NCBI GenBank assembly: GCA_027494015.1
Contig: JAOSJP010000006.1
Span: forward strand, 55,014-119,013
Source: Anaerolineae bacterium
GTDB lineage: Bacteria > Chloroflexota > Anaerolineae > Aggregatilineales > Aggregatilineaceae
DNA length: 64,000 nucleotides
Direction of reading: 5' to 3'
Shown: positions 34,982 through 44,806 of the stretch, in pieces
Layout of the letters: each line of letters opens with the position of its first letter
Position numbering within the stretch: the first letter of the stretch is position 1
Notes under the pieces: model-generated
Databases searched by the model: none
What the model was told of the DNA's origin: nothing
What the model saw: only the letters and a program-made list of their open reading frames with translations
Translations under genes and position numbers: made by a program

Positions 34982-36085
34982 GTGCTCAACACCGGCCACC
35001 GCATGATCTACCCGTTCCTGCCGACGTTCGCGCGCGGGCTGGGCGTCAGCCTGGAGACGGTGGCGCTGGGCGTCACCGCGCGGGCGGGATTGGGGCTGGT
35101 CAGCCCGCTGTTCGGCTCGCTGGCCGACCGGCACGGGCGGCGGCGCTCCATGCTGGCCGGGCTGCTGGTCTTCGCCGCGAGTATGCTGCTGGTGACGGCC
35201 TGGCCGACCTACCCGGCGCTGTTCGTCGCGCTGGTGCTGGCTGGCGTGGGCAAGCACGTCTTCGACCCGGCCATGCAAGCCTACATCGGCGACCGCGTAG
35301 GCTACGCGCAGCGTGGCCTGGCCATTGCCGTCACCGAGGTGAGCTGGTCGGGCGCGTTCCTGTTCAGCATCCCCATCCTCGGCTGGCTGATCGCGCGCAG
35401 CGGTGCCTGGCAGACGCCCTACCCGTTGCTGGGTGGGGCGGCGCTGCTGGCGCTGGCCGTGCTGTGGCGTGTCATCCCGGCGGACTCGATGGGCACCGGC
35501 TATCGCCCCACCCTGCGCGAGGGCATTCGCCTGATTCTGGCGCACCGCCCGGCGCTGGCTATCCTGCTGATGGGCTTTCTGATCAGCACCAGCAACGAGA
35601 CCATTGGCATCATCTACGGCGCGTGGATGGAGGGCGCTTTCGCCCTCAAGGTGACGGCGCTCGGCGCGTCGGCCATCGTCATCGGGCTGGGCGAGCTGAC
35701 CGGCGAGGGCGCGGTCGCCGCGTTCGTAGACCGGATCGGCAAGCGGCGAGCGGCGGTAGGGGGCATTGCCGCCAACATCGCCGCTGCACTGCTGCTGCCC
35801 GCGCTGGAGTCTCGGGTCGAGACGGCATTGCTGGGGCTGTTCCTGTTTTTTCTCACTTTCGAATTCTCCATCGTCAGCGCCATCCCCCTGCTGAGCGAGC
35901 TGGTGCCCGGCGCGCGCGCCACGCTGATGGCCGGCAACTTCATGGCCTTCTCCGCCGGGCGTATGCTCGGCGCGCTGATCGGCCCGGCCCTGTTCAGCGC
36001 CGGGCTGCTGGCCAACTGCACGGTCGCCGCGCTGGGCGACGCGCTGGCCGTGGCCGCGCTGCTGCTGTTCGTGCCGCGCGATTGA
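34982..36085 (+). CDS. MFS transporter (N-terminus frameshifted)
   Basis: A 367-residue MFS permease with about eleven hydrophobic segments and the loop motif GSLADRHGRRRSML between TM2 and TM3. No substrate can be assigned. The uninterrupted frame begins at GTG 34982 inside TM1. Upstream in this frame the DNA still encodes DQIILITLARLVLNT, and an ATG at 34894 overlapping the previous stop begins MSAEARSTPRKWAG in another frame. A one-base error or mutation at the C run 34936-34940 would join them. Confidence 0.82.
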   Translation: MLNTGHRMIYPFLPTFARGLGVSLETVALGVTARAGLGLVSPLFGSLADRHGRRRSMLAGLLVFAASMLLVTAWPTYPALFVALVLAGVGKHVFDPAMQAYIGDRVGYAQRGLAIAVTEVSWSGAFLFSIPILGWLIARSGAWQTPYPLLGGAALLALAVLWRVIPADSMGTGYRPTLREGIRLILAHRPALAILLMGFLISTSNETIGIIYGAWMEGAFALKVTALGASAIVIGLGELTGEGAVAAFVDRIGKRRAAVGGIAANIAAALLLPALESRVETALLGLFLFFLTFEFSIVSAIPLLSELVPGARATLMAGNFMAFSAGRMLGALIGPALFSAGLLANCTVAALGDALAVAALLLFVPRD

Positions 36086-36339
36086 TGAGGAGTGTTCGGC
36101 GAAGGGGGGCCGGTTGTCAGTTGTCGAGCGGCTGCATCCGGCGTACAGTGGGGCGTGGACGGTATGAACCGGGGGTGTGTGCAAGGGGTGAGCCGGGGCA
36201 GCGTGACGAATCAGCGCGGAGGCCACGCGCGGCGCCCCTACCGGACAGGTTGTGCACGCACGAACCGCCTGCTGAAGACCGAAAACTGATCACTGACAAC
36301 TGACAATTGACCACCCTGTGCGCCTTTGAGGGAAAGCGT

Positions 36340-37068
36340 ATGACTTCTGCCAAACGTGTTGCGATCATGGTCACCTGCATGGTGGACCAGGTCATGCCGG
36401 AGGTCGGCGTGGCCGCGGTCAGGTTGCTGCGCCGCGCCGGCTATACGGTTGAGTTCCCCGTCGAGCAGACCTGCTGCGGGCAGCCGTTCTTCAACAGCGG
36501 CTTCCGCGCCCAGGCCGCCGATCTCGCCAAACGCTCGCTGGACATCTTCGAGCCATACGACGCAATCGTGCTGCCCGGCGGCTCGTGCGCGGCCATGATC
36601 CGCAAGGAATACCCGCACCTGCTGGAACGCTGGCCGGGCGGGACGGCCCGCGCCGAAGCCCTGGCCGCGCGCACCTACGAGCTGAGCGAGTTCCTCGTCC
36701 ACATCGCCGGGTGGGAGCCGGCCCCCGCCGCCCATGCCCCGCGCGTCACCTACCACGACTCCTGCCACATGAACCGCCTGCTGGGGCTGGGCGCGGAGTC
36801 GCGGGCGCTGCTGCGCGCGGCGGGCTGCGAGATCGTCGAGATGCACGAGTCTGACCGCTGCTGCGGCTTCGGCGGCGTGTTCTCGATCCGCATCCCCGAA
36901 GTCTCCAACGCCATGACGCAGGAGAAAGTGCGCCGCGCGGACGCCACCGGCGCGGAGGTGCTGGTCAGCGCCGACCCCGGCTGCCTGATGCAGATGCGCG
37001 GCTTCGCCCACCAGACGGGGATGCGCCTGGCCCACCTGGCCGTGCTGCTGGAGGAGCTAACGCGATGA
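36340..37068 (+). CDS. lutA: Lactate utilisation protein LutA (cysteine-rich domain protein)
   Basis: A 242-residue protein with two CCG domains: EQTCCGQPFFNSG with LPGGSCAAM, and YHDSCHMNRLLG with DRCCGFGGVF. These cysteine clusters ligate iron-sulphur centres in LutA and heterodisulphide reductase subunits. It is the first gene of lutABC, oxidising L-lactate to pyruvate. The ATG at 36340 gives a standard N-terminus. It overlaps lutB by four bases (ATGA). Confidence 0.92.
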   Translation: MTSAKRVAIMVTCMVDQVMPEVGVAAVRLLRRAGYTVEFPVEQTCCGQPFFNSGFRAQAADLAKRSLDIFEPYDAIVLPGGSCAAMIRKEYPHLLERWPGGTARAEALAARTYELSEFLVHIAGWEPAPAAHAPRVTYHDSCHMNRLLGLGAESRALLRAAGCEIVEMHESDRCCGFGGVFSIRIPEVSNAMTQEKVRRADATGAEVLVSADPGCLMQMRGFAHQTGMRLAHLAVLLEELTR

Positions 37069-38612
37069 GCGAGGTGAGCTTTCACACGTTCCGGGCGAAC
37101 GCTGCCCTGGCCATCGCCAACCCGCACCTGCAGAGCGCGGTTGACGGCGCGACGCTCAAGTTTCGCGACGACCGCCGGCGCGTCCTGGCCGACCTGCCCG
37201 ACGTAGAGGCCATGCGCGACCACTTCAAGGCCATGCGCGCGGCGACGCTGGCCAGCCTGAGCGAGCATCTGGAGCAGTTCGAGCGCCAGGCGCTGGCGGC
37301 GGGCGCGCACGTCCACTGGGCGCGCGACGCCGCCGAAGCCACGCAGATCGTGATCGGCATCGCCCGCCAGCACGGGGCGCGGCTGGCCGTCAAAGCCAAG
37401 TCCATGACCTCCGAGGAGATTCACCTCAACGCCGCGCTGGACGAGGCGGGCATTGCCCCCGTCGAGACCGACCTGGGCGAGTGGATCGTGCAGCTTGCCG
37501 CCGAGTCGCCGGCGCACATCGTCGTCCCGGCGCTGCACAAGACGCGCCAGCAGGTCGCCGAGCTATTCACGCGCGAGATCGGGCGTCCGCTCTCCGCCGA
37601 CGACATCCCCGCGCTGACCGAAGAAGCGCGCCGCGCCCTGCGCGAAAAGTTCCTGGCGGCGGAGATCGGCATCAGCGGGGCGAACATCGGCATAGCCGAG
37701 ACGGGCAGCATCGTCCTGGTCACCAACGAGGGCAACGGGCGCATGGTCAGCAGCGTGCCGCCGGTGCACGTCGCCGTGATGGGCGTCGAGAAGGTCTGCC
37801 CCACCTGGGACGACGCGGCGGTCTGGGTCGAGCTGCTGGCGCGCAGCTCCACCGGACAGCCGCTCTCGGTCTATACGACGGCCATCACCGGCCCGGCGCG
37901 CGCCGGCGACGCCGACGGCCCGCGCGAGCTGCACATCGTGCTCTACGACGGCGGGCGGGGCGACATCCTCGGCACGGGCTACGAGGAAGTGTTGCAGTGC
38001 ATCCGCTGCGGCGCGTGCCTGAACCACTGCCCGGTCTACCAGGAGATCGCCGGGCAGACCTATGGCCACGCCTACAGCGGGCCGATTGGCGCGGTGCTCG
38101 TCCCGCTGCTGCACGGCCTGGAGCAGTACGAGGCGCTGCCGCACGCCAGCTCGCTGTGCGGGGCCTGCCTGGAAGTCTGCCCGGCGCGCATTGACCTGCC
38201 GCGTATGCTGCTCGATCTGCGCGCCGAAGAAGTGTCGCGCGGCGTGATCGCCCCGCCGGAGCAGGCCATCGAGCAGTGGGCGGCCTGGCTGCTGGGGCAC
38301 CGCCGCCTGTTCGGGCTGCTGACGGACACCGGGCGCATCTTCCAGCGACCGCTGGTGGGGGAGGACGGCCTGCGCGTGCCGCGTCGCCTCAACCCGGCGC
38401 AGGAGCGGCGGCTGCCCACGCTGGCCCCGCGCTCGTTCCACGCGCTGTGGGACGGGCTGGCCGCCGAAGAAGAGGCCGTCGCCGGAGCAGTTCCGGCCAG
38501 GAAGGCCGCGCGCAAGCCGTCGCGCGGGCGAATCGCGGCGGTGATTGGGGCGAGCGTCGTGCCGCTGGCCGTGCTGTGGCATTTGCTGCGCCGCAGAGGA
38601 GGGAAACGGTGA
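37065..38612 (+). CDS. lutB: Lactate utilisation protein LutB
   Basis: A 515-residue iron-sulphur protein. The N-terminal LUD domain includes KSMTSEEIHLNAALDEAG and GANIGIAETGSIVLVTNEGNGR. Two 4Fe-4S clusters are bound by CIRCGACLNHCP (about 312-323) and CGACLEVCP (about 366-374). Unusually, the protein ends with a single predicted membrane segment (IAAVIGASVVPLAVLWHLL) and a basic tail, which would anchor the complex to the membrane. It overlaps lutA and lutC. Confidence 0.92.
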   Translation: MSEVSFHTFRANAALAIANPHLQSAVDGATLKFRDDRRRVLADLPDVEAMRDHFKAMRAATLASLSEHLEQFERQALAAGAHVHWARDAAEATQIVIGIARQHGARLAVKAKSMTSEEIHLNAALDEAGIAPVETDLGEWIVQLAAESPAHIVVPALHKTRQQVAELFTREIGRPLSADDIPALTEEARRALREKFLAAEIGISGANIGIAETGSIVLVTNEGNGRMVSSVPPVHVAVMGVEKVCPTWDDAAVWVELLARSSTGQPLSVYTTAITGPARAGDADGPRELHIVLYDGGRGDILGTGYEEVLQCIRCGACLNHCPVYQEIAGQTYGHAYSGPIGAVLVPLLHGLEQYEALPHASSLCGACLEVCPARIDLPRMLLDLRAEEVSRGVIAPPEQAIEQWAAWLLGHRRLFGLLTDTGRIFQRPLVGEDGLRVPRRLNPAQERRLPTLAPRSFHALWDGLAAEEEAVAGAVPARKAARKPSRGRIAAVIGASVVPLAVLWHLLRRRGGKR

Positions 38613-39251
38613 TGAGCACTGCCCGCGAGGAAATTCTCACAGCCCTGCGCAGCAGGGAGCGCGGGGGGACGCCCCTGCCCGCGCCCTGGCGCTCGCGCCA
38701 GCAGTTCGACGACCTGGCCGCGCGCTTCACCGGCGACGCTGACCGGTCTGCACGGCGAGGTGATCCGCGCGGCGTCAGCGGCGGAGGCGCTCGACCGACT
38801 GGGTGATGCCCTGCGCGACCTGGGCGCGGCGCGCGTCGTGGTCAACGACGAGCCGCCGCTGGCTGGCGTTGACCTGGCGGCACGCTGGCCGGGCATCGCC
38901 TGGCATGTCGTCGGGCGGACAGAAGGCGATCTGCGCGCGTTCTGCGCGGGCGCGGATGCGGGCGTCACCGGCGCGGATGCGGCGCTGGCCGAGACCGGCT
39001 CGGTGATCATCAGCAGCGGGCCAGGGCGGAGCCGTATGGCGTCGCTGCTGCCGCCGGTGCACATCGCCCTGGTGACTGCCGAGCGCCTGAGCAGCGACAT
39101 CCTCACCTGGGCCGCCGCCCGCTCCGGCGACCTGCCGGCCAACGTCACCGTCATCAGCGGGCCGAGCAAGACTGCCGACATCGAGCAGACGCTGGCCATC
39201 GGGATGCACGGCCCCAAGCGGGTGATCGTGATTCTGTACGGGGAGTCCTGA
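38612..39251 (+). pseudogene. lutC: Lactate utilisation protein LutC, frameshifted
   Basis: The N-terminal part starts at ATG 38612 (STAREEILTALRSRERGG...FDDLAARFTGDA) and the frame changes near 38741. The C-terminal LUD part continues in another frame as TGLHGEVIRAASAAEALDRL through TGADAALAETGSVIISSGPG to the stop at 39251. Removing one base near 38741 restores one protein of about 212 residues, normal for LutC. This may be a real mutation or a sequencing error. The start overlaps the lutB stop by one base. Confidence 0.82.
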
Positions 39252-39307
39252 AGGGGAGCCAATCTCCTCCGCAATGTGACTTGACAATCATGATCGGTAA
39301 CCAGTCT

Positions 39308-39454
39308 GTAGGGGCGGGTTTGCAAACCCGCCCCTACAAAACCGGCGCGCGCCCGGTTCGCTAACAGTGCCGCGTGTGAAGAGGGAATTTAAGGGTGTGG
39401 TAAAGCGGCGGACTTTCAAGAAGACTTCGGAAGTTTCGGAAACTTCCGAAGTCT
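39308..39454. repeat. Family B and family A palindromes between lutC and rsgA
   Basis: 39308-39337 is a perfect family B palindrome (GTTTGCAAAC centre). 39422-39454 is a family A element in the opposite internal register (AGACTTCGGAAG...CTTCCGAAGTCT). They fill the gap between two convergent genes and may terminate both. Confidence 0.85.
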
Positions 39455-39467
39455 GGTCTCATCCTCC

Positions 39468-40442
39468 CTAGTACACGTATTCCTCTTCGAGCATCTCGCG
39501 CAGGCGCAGGTAGCTGTCATAACGATCCGCGCTGACCGCGCCGCGCTCCACCGCCGCGAGCACGGCGCAGCCTGGCTCGTGGACGTGCGTGCAGTCGGGG
39601 AACTTGCAGCCTGCCACCAGCGGCGCGATCTCGATGTAGTAGCCGTCTAGCTCGTCCGGCTCCACGTCCCAGGGCGAAATGGCGCGGATGCCCGGCGTGT
39701 CGGCCACGTAGCCGCCCTCGGCCAGGGGAATCATCTCGCTGTAGCGGGTGGTGTGGCGGCCCTTCGTCGTCGCCGTGCTGACCTCGTTCACGCGGCGGCC
39801 CAGGTCTGGCTCGATGGCGTTGAGCAGGCTGGTCTTGCCCACCCCCGACGGCCCTGTGAACACAGAAATCTTGCCCACCAGCGCATCGTGCAGCGCGACG
39901 ATCCCCGCGCCGGTCCTGGCGCTGACGTAGAGCACGGGGTAGCCGATGCGCTCGTACTCGGCGAACAGGGCGCGCGTTGGCTCCGGGTCAGGGACGAGAT
40001 CGATCTTGTTGACGCAGACGCGAATAGTGGGGATGGCCGCTTTTTCGGCGGCGACCAGGAAGCGGTCGAGCATCCGCAGGTGCGGGCTGGGCTGAGCGGC
40101 AGCGAAGACGAAGATCGCCTGGTCAGGGTTGGCGATGATCACCTGCTCGCGCTCCTTCGACGTGCCCACTGCCGAGCGGGGCGACACGCGCGAGAGCACC
40201 CGCTCGCGCCCGGCGATGGCGACGATCACGCCGCCCACAGTGTCCGCGTCGGTTTCCAGGCGCTCAACCGTCACCCGGTCGCCGATGGCGACCAGATCCG
40301 TCTCCTGATATTCCTCTTTGAGCTTGCCCCGAAGCTGGCAAACGATGGGGCCTTGCGGGGTGTCAACGGTGAAGAAACCACTCTGCGTGCGGATGACCAG
40401 ACCTGTCAGTTTCTCGCCCAAAGCTGCTCCCTTATAGCACAC
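39468..40442 (-). CDS. rsgA: Ribosome small subunit biogenesis GTPase RsgA
   Basis: A 324-residue circularly permuted GTPase that checks late 30S assembly. The OB-fold region (about 8-80) is followed by G4 VNKIDLV, G5 SARTG, G1 GPSGVGKTSLLN, a TTKGRHTT segment and G3 DTPG, the permuted order that defines the family. The C-terminal zinc site is CKFPDCTHVHEPGC. The start may be a few codons downstream of 40442, since residues 1-8 are not conserved. It lies just outside the inner edge of arm B. Confidence 0.94.
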   Translation of the reverse strand: MCYKGAALGEKLTGLVIRTQSGFFTVDTPQGPIVCQLRGKLKEEYQETDLVAIGDRVTVERLETDADTVGGVIVAIAGRERVLSRVSPRSAVGTSKEREQVIIANPDQAIFVFAAAQPSPHLRMLDRFLVAAEKAAIPTIRVCVNKIDLVPDPEPTRALFAEYERIGYPVLYVSARTGAGIVALHDALVGKISVFTGPSGVGKTSLLNAIEPDLGRRVNEVSTATTKGRHTTRYSEMIPLAEGGYVADTPGIRAISPWDVEPDELDGYYIEIAPLVAGCKFPDCTHVHEPGCAVLAAVERGAVSADRYDSYLRLREMLEEEYVY

Positions 40443-40803
40443 TCAACGCTGGCACGCGAACCGTGCCGGCAACAACAAGCGCTGCGAACCCACAGCCCAC
40501 AGCGCCAGATACGCACCACGTCAGACCCTTGCCGATAGTCCCAGGTGCGCACCTCCGCGCTGCGAACAGGGAGCTATCGCGGCGAGCGCCGCGCCCTCCC
40601 CACCGACACACAGGCGGCTGGCAACCACCATCGCGCCGCCAGATTCAGCCTGCTTCAGCATAGCACGAGCCATCAGGCGGAGTCAACAGGGGGCGCTCTG
40701 CGGGGTGCACGAACGAGTTGTCAGGTAATGGTTGAAGGCCCCCATCCCCCGGCCCCTTCCTCCAGCAAAGCCAGGGGAAGGGGTGAGCGGCTTGCCAGAT
40801 CGT

Positions 40804-40832
40804 CCCCCTCTCTAGCTCGGCTGGAGAGGGGG
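40804..40832. repeat. Family C hairpin in gap 40443-41019
   Basis: CCCCCTCTCTAGCTC with GAGAGGGGG, near the inner edge of arm B. The 577-bp gap contains no gene; its first part holds scattered direct repeats and its last part is arm B sequence. Confidence 0.75.
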
Positions 40833-40949
40833 ATTGAGGGGGAGAGGCGTTCAGCGAGCATTCCCGAACTTCCCCTGGCGACAGGTTGTTCGTGAACCCC
40901 GCTCTGCGCCTGGGACGGGATTCTCCAAACCACGAAGGCCGGTGCGATC

Positions 40950-40983
40950 AGACTTCCGAAGTTTTCGAAAACTTCGGAAGTCT
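40950..40983. repeat. Family A palindrome (arm B counterpart)
   Basis: A 34-bp element matching 6021-6054 but perfectly symmetric (GAAGTTTTCGAAAACTTC centre), just after the bactofilin-like gene. Confidence 0.85.
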
Positions 40984-41019
40984 TGTTCTTGCCCTTCCGG
41001 GGCGAGGCGGCCCGCCCGC

Positions 41020-42498
41020 TCACCAATCCTCGTCGAAGCCGGTGAAGCCTTCCGGCAGGTTGTCCAGGCCGGGCGGGAGCGGCTCGCCAGCCCATTCCGC
41101 CCTGGCGGGGATGGTGACGGTCGCCACCGCTGCGCCCGTCCCGGCCAGGCGCGGGCCGCGCTGTCGCACGTCCTGAAACAGCGCGCGCCCGTACATCGCC
41201 ACTGCTCCGACGCCCGCCAGTGCCGTGATCAGCTCGATGATCAGCCCCAGGGCGGGCACGGGCATGTTGGTCAGCAGGGCGTAGAGCACCGCCCCCAATA
41301 TCAGCATCCCCACCCAGCGACGGAAGTCGCCCTGCCCGGCGATGCGCAGGATGTAGCGATAGACAAGCTGTCCGATCGTGTAGCTGACCACGACGCGCCC
41401 CATGAAGAACAGCAGAAAGCTGAAGCCGCCGACCATGCCGCCTGTCACCAGCAGCACGCCAACGCCGACCATGATTGTCAGCGAATTGAGCTTGATCACA
41501 GAGAGCAACAGCACCACGATCAGGCCGAGCACCAGCACGACAATGACCAGCGGGATGGACAGCATGAACGTCGCCAGGCCCCAGCCCACCGCCGGGATCG
41601 TCCGCCGCCGCACCTGCACGGCAGGGTGGCGCACCACGTTGGGCACCAGGCGCAGCGCTACTGCGCCCAGGATCACCAGCGAGAGCACGTCGCGCAGGGA
41701 TGTGACGGCGTATTCACGCATGAGCTGGGCGGCATCGTCCGGCTGGGCTACCCTGGTGATGTCCGGCTGGCCGCCAACGCGCTCGAAGCGCACGCGCCCC
41801 TGCACCGTCCCCTGGGCGATCTCCGCCTGTGTCACGGAGCGGTACGACACGTCGCGCTCGATCAGCGCGCCCGGCAGGATGGTCAGCCCCGGATTCTCAA
41901 AAGACAGATCGTAGAATGGCAGGTCGGGCACATCGGCGCTGCGCCGCGAGTCGCCCACCTCTGCATCCACGCGCCCGACAACCACCCCCTCGATGATCAA
42001 CGCCTCGCCACCGAAGTCAATATCGCCGCCGACCGTCCCGGCGACGAGCGCCTGGTAGCCGTACACCAGCAGATCGCCGGGCAATACGGCATTCGCCCGC
42101 AGCTCGACATTGAGCGCCGCCGCCACCAGGTCAATGCGCGAGTCGGTGAAGCGCGCCGTGTCGGTGACGATCACGGTCAGCCCGGCGAAGTGTATATCGT
42201 CGCCAACGGTGCCCTCCACCAGCAGCCTGCCGCCCCCCACCCACAGGTCGCCAGTGACTTTGCTGCCGCGATGCAGCGTCACCTCGGCGGCCAGGCCAAT
42301 CAGGTCGCCGTCTATGGTGCCGTATACGTCGAGCAGGCGGCAGAAGAAGTAGAAGTCCTCAGCGATGTGCTCGTCCTGCCCCACCACACAGCGGTCGCCG
42401 CGCATCCCGTCCGACGCCTCGACCTGCCCGGCCAGGCCGAGCAGCGCGAGCAGGACGAGCAGCGCGATTTTTCGTTTGCGGCCGGCCTTCATGCGCAT
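41020..42498 (-). CDS. Bactofilin-like repeat protein with membrane domain (arm B copy)
   Basis: The 492-residue counterpart of the gene at 4505-5983, with the same signal/anchor, beta-helix repeat region, about five membrane segments and proline-rich tail. Differences are few and mild (for example I/V and D/N changes; the tail reads EWAGEPLPPG here against EWAGDPPPPG). The frame is intact and the extended -10 promoter is kept, so both copies are probably expressed. Function remains unknown. Confidence 0.75.
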   Translation of the reverse strand: MRMKAGRKRKIALLVLLALLGLAGQVEASDGMRGDRCVVGQDEHIAEDFYFFCRLLDVYGTIDGDLIGLAAEVTLHRGSKVTGDLWVGGGRLLVEGTVGDDIHFAGLTVIVTDTARFTDSRIDLVAAALNVELRANAVLPGDLLVYGYQALVAGTVGGDIDFGGEALIIEGVVVGRVDAEVGDSRRSADVPDLPFYDLSFENPGLTILPGALIERDVSYRSVTQAEIAQGTVQGRVRFERVGGQPDITRVAQPDDAAQLMREYAVTSLRDVLSLVILGAVALRLVPNVVRHPAVQVRRRTIPAVGWGLATFMLSIPLVIVVLVLGLIVVLLLSVIKLNSLTIMVGVGVLLVTGGMVGGFSFLLFFMGRVVVSYTIGQLVYRYILRIAGQGDFRRWVGMLILGAVLYALLTNMPVPALGLIIELITALAGVGAVAMYGRALFQDVRQRGPRLAGTGAAVATVTIPARAEWAGEPLPPGLDNLPEGFTGFDEDW

Positions 42499-42538
42499 CA
42501 CGTGTCAGTCCAGACAATCAGGAGAACCTGCACCGGCT

Positions 42539-42547
42539 ATTGTACCA
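42539..42547 (-). promoter_or_regulatory. Extended -10 promoter candidate, arm B
   Basis: On the minus strand TGGTACAAT, identical to 4457-4465, about 40 bp before the bactofilin-like start. Upstream sequence diverges from arm A just beyond it. Confidence 0.5.
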
Positions 42548-42606
42548 GCCCGCCCGCGCGGATAAAAACCGCCCGCGCTGAGTGGGGTTGCGGCTGCCTG
42601 CCCACT

Positions 42607-43683
42607 TTACGGTACGCTGATCGCGCCGAGATAGCGCTTGTCGGAGGCGCGGATCAGCTCGCCGGTTGTCAGGTCGAGCTTGAACGTGCTGCCCGCCTCC
42701 GCATCTGTGAGCAGCAGGGCGCTGTCGCCATCCATGAAGGCCAGCGGGCGATAGCGCACCGTCTCCGACGACCGGGCCAACCGCTGCCGCCGGGCTACGG
42801 CGTCCACGACGATCAGCGCGTAAGGCGGCCCTTCGCTGGTCGCGGCGCTGTAGGCGGCCAGCGTCCCCGTCTCGTTGAGGATCAGATCGCCAGCCAGGCG
42901 GTAGGGCAGGTTCGGGGCGGGCACCAGCGTCTCCGCGCCAGTGGGCACGTCCCACACGCGCAGCGCGAACGGCCCGCGCCCCTCCGCCGCTTCCAGGCGA
43001 CTCACCGTGCGCCCGTCGGGGGCCGCCGCCGCCGCGCACGGACAGATCGGCTCGCCCGTCAGCGCCACGAAACGCTCTTCGGCGATCCGGTACACGCTGA
43101 GGTGTTCATAGACCTCGAAGGGCGCGTCGGACAGGGACTCCAGGGGATGCGCCGCGTCATAGACAAGCTGCGTCATGCCGTTGGACAGCGCCAGGGGCAG
43201 CAGCATTTTCCCGCTGCCCGGCGTGGAAACCGGCAGTTGGCGCAGCCCGCTCCCATCCGCCTGGGCGACAAACAGCGCCGACACGCCGTCCGCGCTCACC
43301 TCCACCCAGGCGATGGCGCTCCCATCGGGCGAGGCCGCCCAGCGAATCTGCTCGATGCCGGTGCTGCGCCGGATGAAGGGGTGCGGCTCCAGCGTGCCGC
43401 GCGCGTTGGCGCGCATGATCGCGCCGGTGCGCGCTTTCTCATAGATCACATAGTCGCCGACCAGGGCGAAGTGTCGCCCGCTCTCGACATTGACGACCGT
43501 GCTCAGGCCGCTGAGCGCGTCCAGAAAGTAGAGGCGCGTCAGGCCAGTCTCGGCGTCCTCGCCCACGAACACGTCAACACGCCCGGCGGGGCCTTGCCGC
43601 GCTGCGACCGGGGCGGCAGCGCCCCACACGGCTGTCATGAGCACGAGCAGGGCGAGGACAGTCCACCGCCTACGCAAGGCCAT
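42607..43683 (-). CDS. Secreted beta-propeller-like protein (arm B copy)
   Basis: The 358-residue counterpart of 3256-4332 with the same signal peptide and blade repeats. About 14 residue changes, several at blade loops (for example YRPLAF against YRALAF). The C-terminus is LGAISVP here and LGAIGLP in arm A; divergence starts right after this gene. The second possible start is TTG in this copy, which favours the ATG at 43683. It overlaps the sirtuin gene. Confidence 0.75.
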   Translation of the reverse strand: MALRRRWTVLALLVLMTAVWGAAAPVAARQGPAGRVDVFVGEDAETGLTRLYFLDALSGLSTVVNVESGRHFALVGDYVIYEKARTGAIMRANARGTLEPHPFIRRSTGIEQIRWAASPDGSAIAWVEVSADGVSALFVAQADGSGLRQLPVSTPGSGKMLLPLALSNGMTQLVYDAAHPLESLSDAPFEVYEHLSVYRIAEERFVALTGEPICPCAAAAAPDGRTVSRLEAAEGRGPFALRVWDVPTGAETLVPAPNLPYRLAGDLILNETGTLAAYSAATSEGPPYALIVVDAVARRQRLARSSETVRYRPLAFMDGDSALLLTDAEAGSTFKLDLTTGELIRASDKRYLGAISVP

Positions 43684-44473
43684 CCTCCCCGGCGAGCGCC
43701 GCCACGACCTGCGGCAGCACCACGCCCGCCGGCCCGTCCAGAAACCAGTCGGCCAGGCGGGTGATCGGCGTCCGGCTGGGGTTGACCTCGATGATCGTCG
43801 CGCCGTGCTCGCGGGCGAGGAAGGGCAGGCTGGCGACCGGCTGCACCACGCCGGACGTGCCCACGACGAGCAGCACATCGGCGGCGCGGGCCAGGGCGAA
43901 CGCGCGGTCAATGGCGTCCGGGGGCAGCGTCTCCTCGAACCAGACGACCGCCGGGCGCACATACGCGCCGCAGTGCGGGCAGCGCGGCGGCCCGGCCTCG
44001 GCGTCCCAGTCCAGCGCGCTGATGTCAACGAGCGTCGGGTTGCCCTGGCAGTTGGCGAAGCACTTGTTGAGGTGAATATCGCCGTGCACGGGGATGGCAT
44101 CGCTGCTGCCCGCCTGGGCGTGCAGCCCGTCAATGTTCTGGGTGATCACGACCACGCGCGGCAGGTGACGCTCCAGAGCGGCAATCGCCAGATGGCCAGG
44201 GTTGGGCCGCGCCTGGGCGATGAGCGTCCGCCGGTACTGGTACCAGTCCCAGACCAGCCTGGGGTCGCGGCGGAAGCCGCGCGGAGTCGCCAGCAGCGCC
44301 GGGTCGTATTGCGCCCACAGGCCGTCCAGCGCGTCGCGGAAAGTGGGGATGCCGCTCTCTTTGGAGACGCCCGCGCCAGTCAGCACGACCAGGCAGCGGC
44401 TCGCGCGCAGCGCGTCCGCCACCGCGCGCACCCGTTCGGGCGAAATGCCCCCGGCCCGCACTCGATCGTCCAC
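43670..44473 (-). CDS. cobB: NAD-dependent protein deacylase, sirtuin family (arm B copy)
   Basis: The 267-residue counterpart of 2466-3269. All catalytic and zinc residues are kept (GAGVSKESG, TQNIDGLH, H130, four cysteines). About seven changes, including V22A, P83T, N189D and the loop change AGPAG to DGPAG. GTG start as in arm A. There is no sign of decay, so the cell seems to keep two near-identical sirtuins. Confidence 0.92.
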   Translation of the reverse strand: MDDRVRAGGISPERVRAVADALRASRCLVVLTGAGVSKESGIPTFRDALDGLWAQYDPALLATPRGFRRDPRLVWDWYQYRRTLIAQARPNPGHLAIAALERHLPRVVVITQNIDGLHAQAGSSDAIPVHGDIHLNKCFANCQGNPTLVDISALDWDAEAGPPRCPHCGAYVRPAVVWFEETLPPDAIDRAFALARAADVLLVVGTSGVVQPVASLPFLAREHGATIIEVNPSRTPITRLADWFLDGPAGVVLPQVVAALAGEDGLA

Positions 44474-44487
44474 CGCACGCTCCCTGG

Positions 44488-44545
44488 GTTGTGGTTGTTG
44501 GTTGTTGGTTTTGGTTATTGGTTTTCAGTCATCAGTCGTCAGGAG
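44488..44545. repeat. Short degenerate repeats in gap 44474-44806
   Basis: ggttgttggttttggttattgg-type units matching the arm A cluster at 2402-2454 but with a different unit count. The rest of this 333-bp gap shows no gene. Confidence 0.55.
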
Positions 44546-44806
44546 ACAGTGGTTGTGACTCAAGACACAGCCCACCTCCGATTGTGCCGTCAGGCGGCCT
44601 ATCATGCAAACCGGCAAATGTGAAAAGTATCCTAATTTTCGGCGGGGAGGGCGCAAAGCCTGTGATAAACGTGCTAAACTGAATGACGGTAGAAATCCCC
44701 CTGGCTGCGCAGTTTCGTGGCGGCAGTGCGCCTGCTGTCTGCGCCTGCCAGGCGACCGCGCCACGGCAGGCCGCGCCCGCCTCTCACACACTGGACACGG
44801 TGCGCA

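Noticed and set aside
40834..43764. A 976-codon open frame on the plus strand, and its 620-codon counterpart on the minus strand at 4256-6118
   Set aside because: Both run antisense to the bactofilin-like and propeller genes, have the His/Gln/Ala-rich composition of GC-rich shadow frames and match no family.
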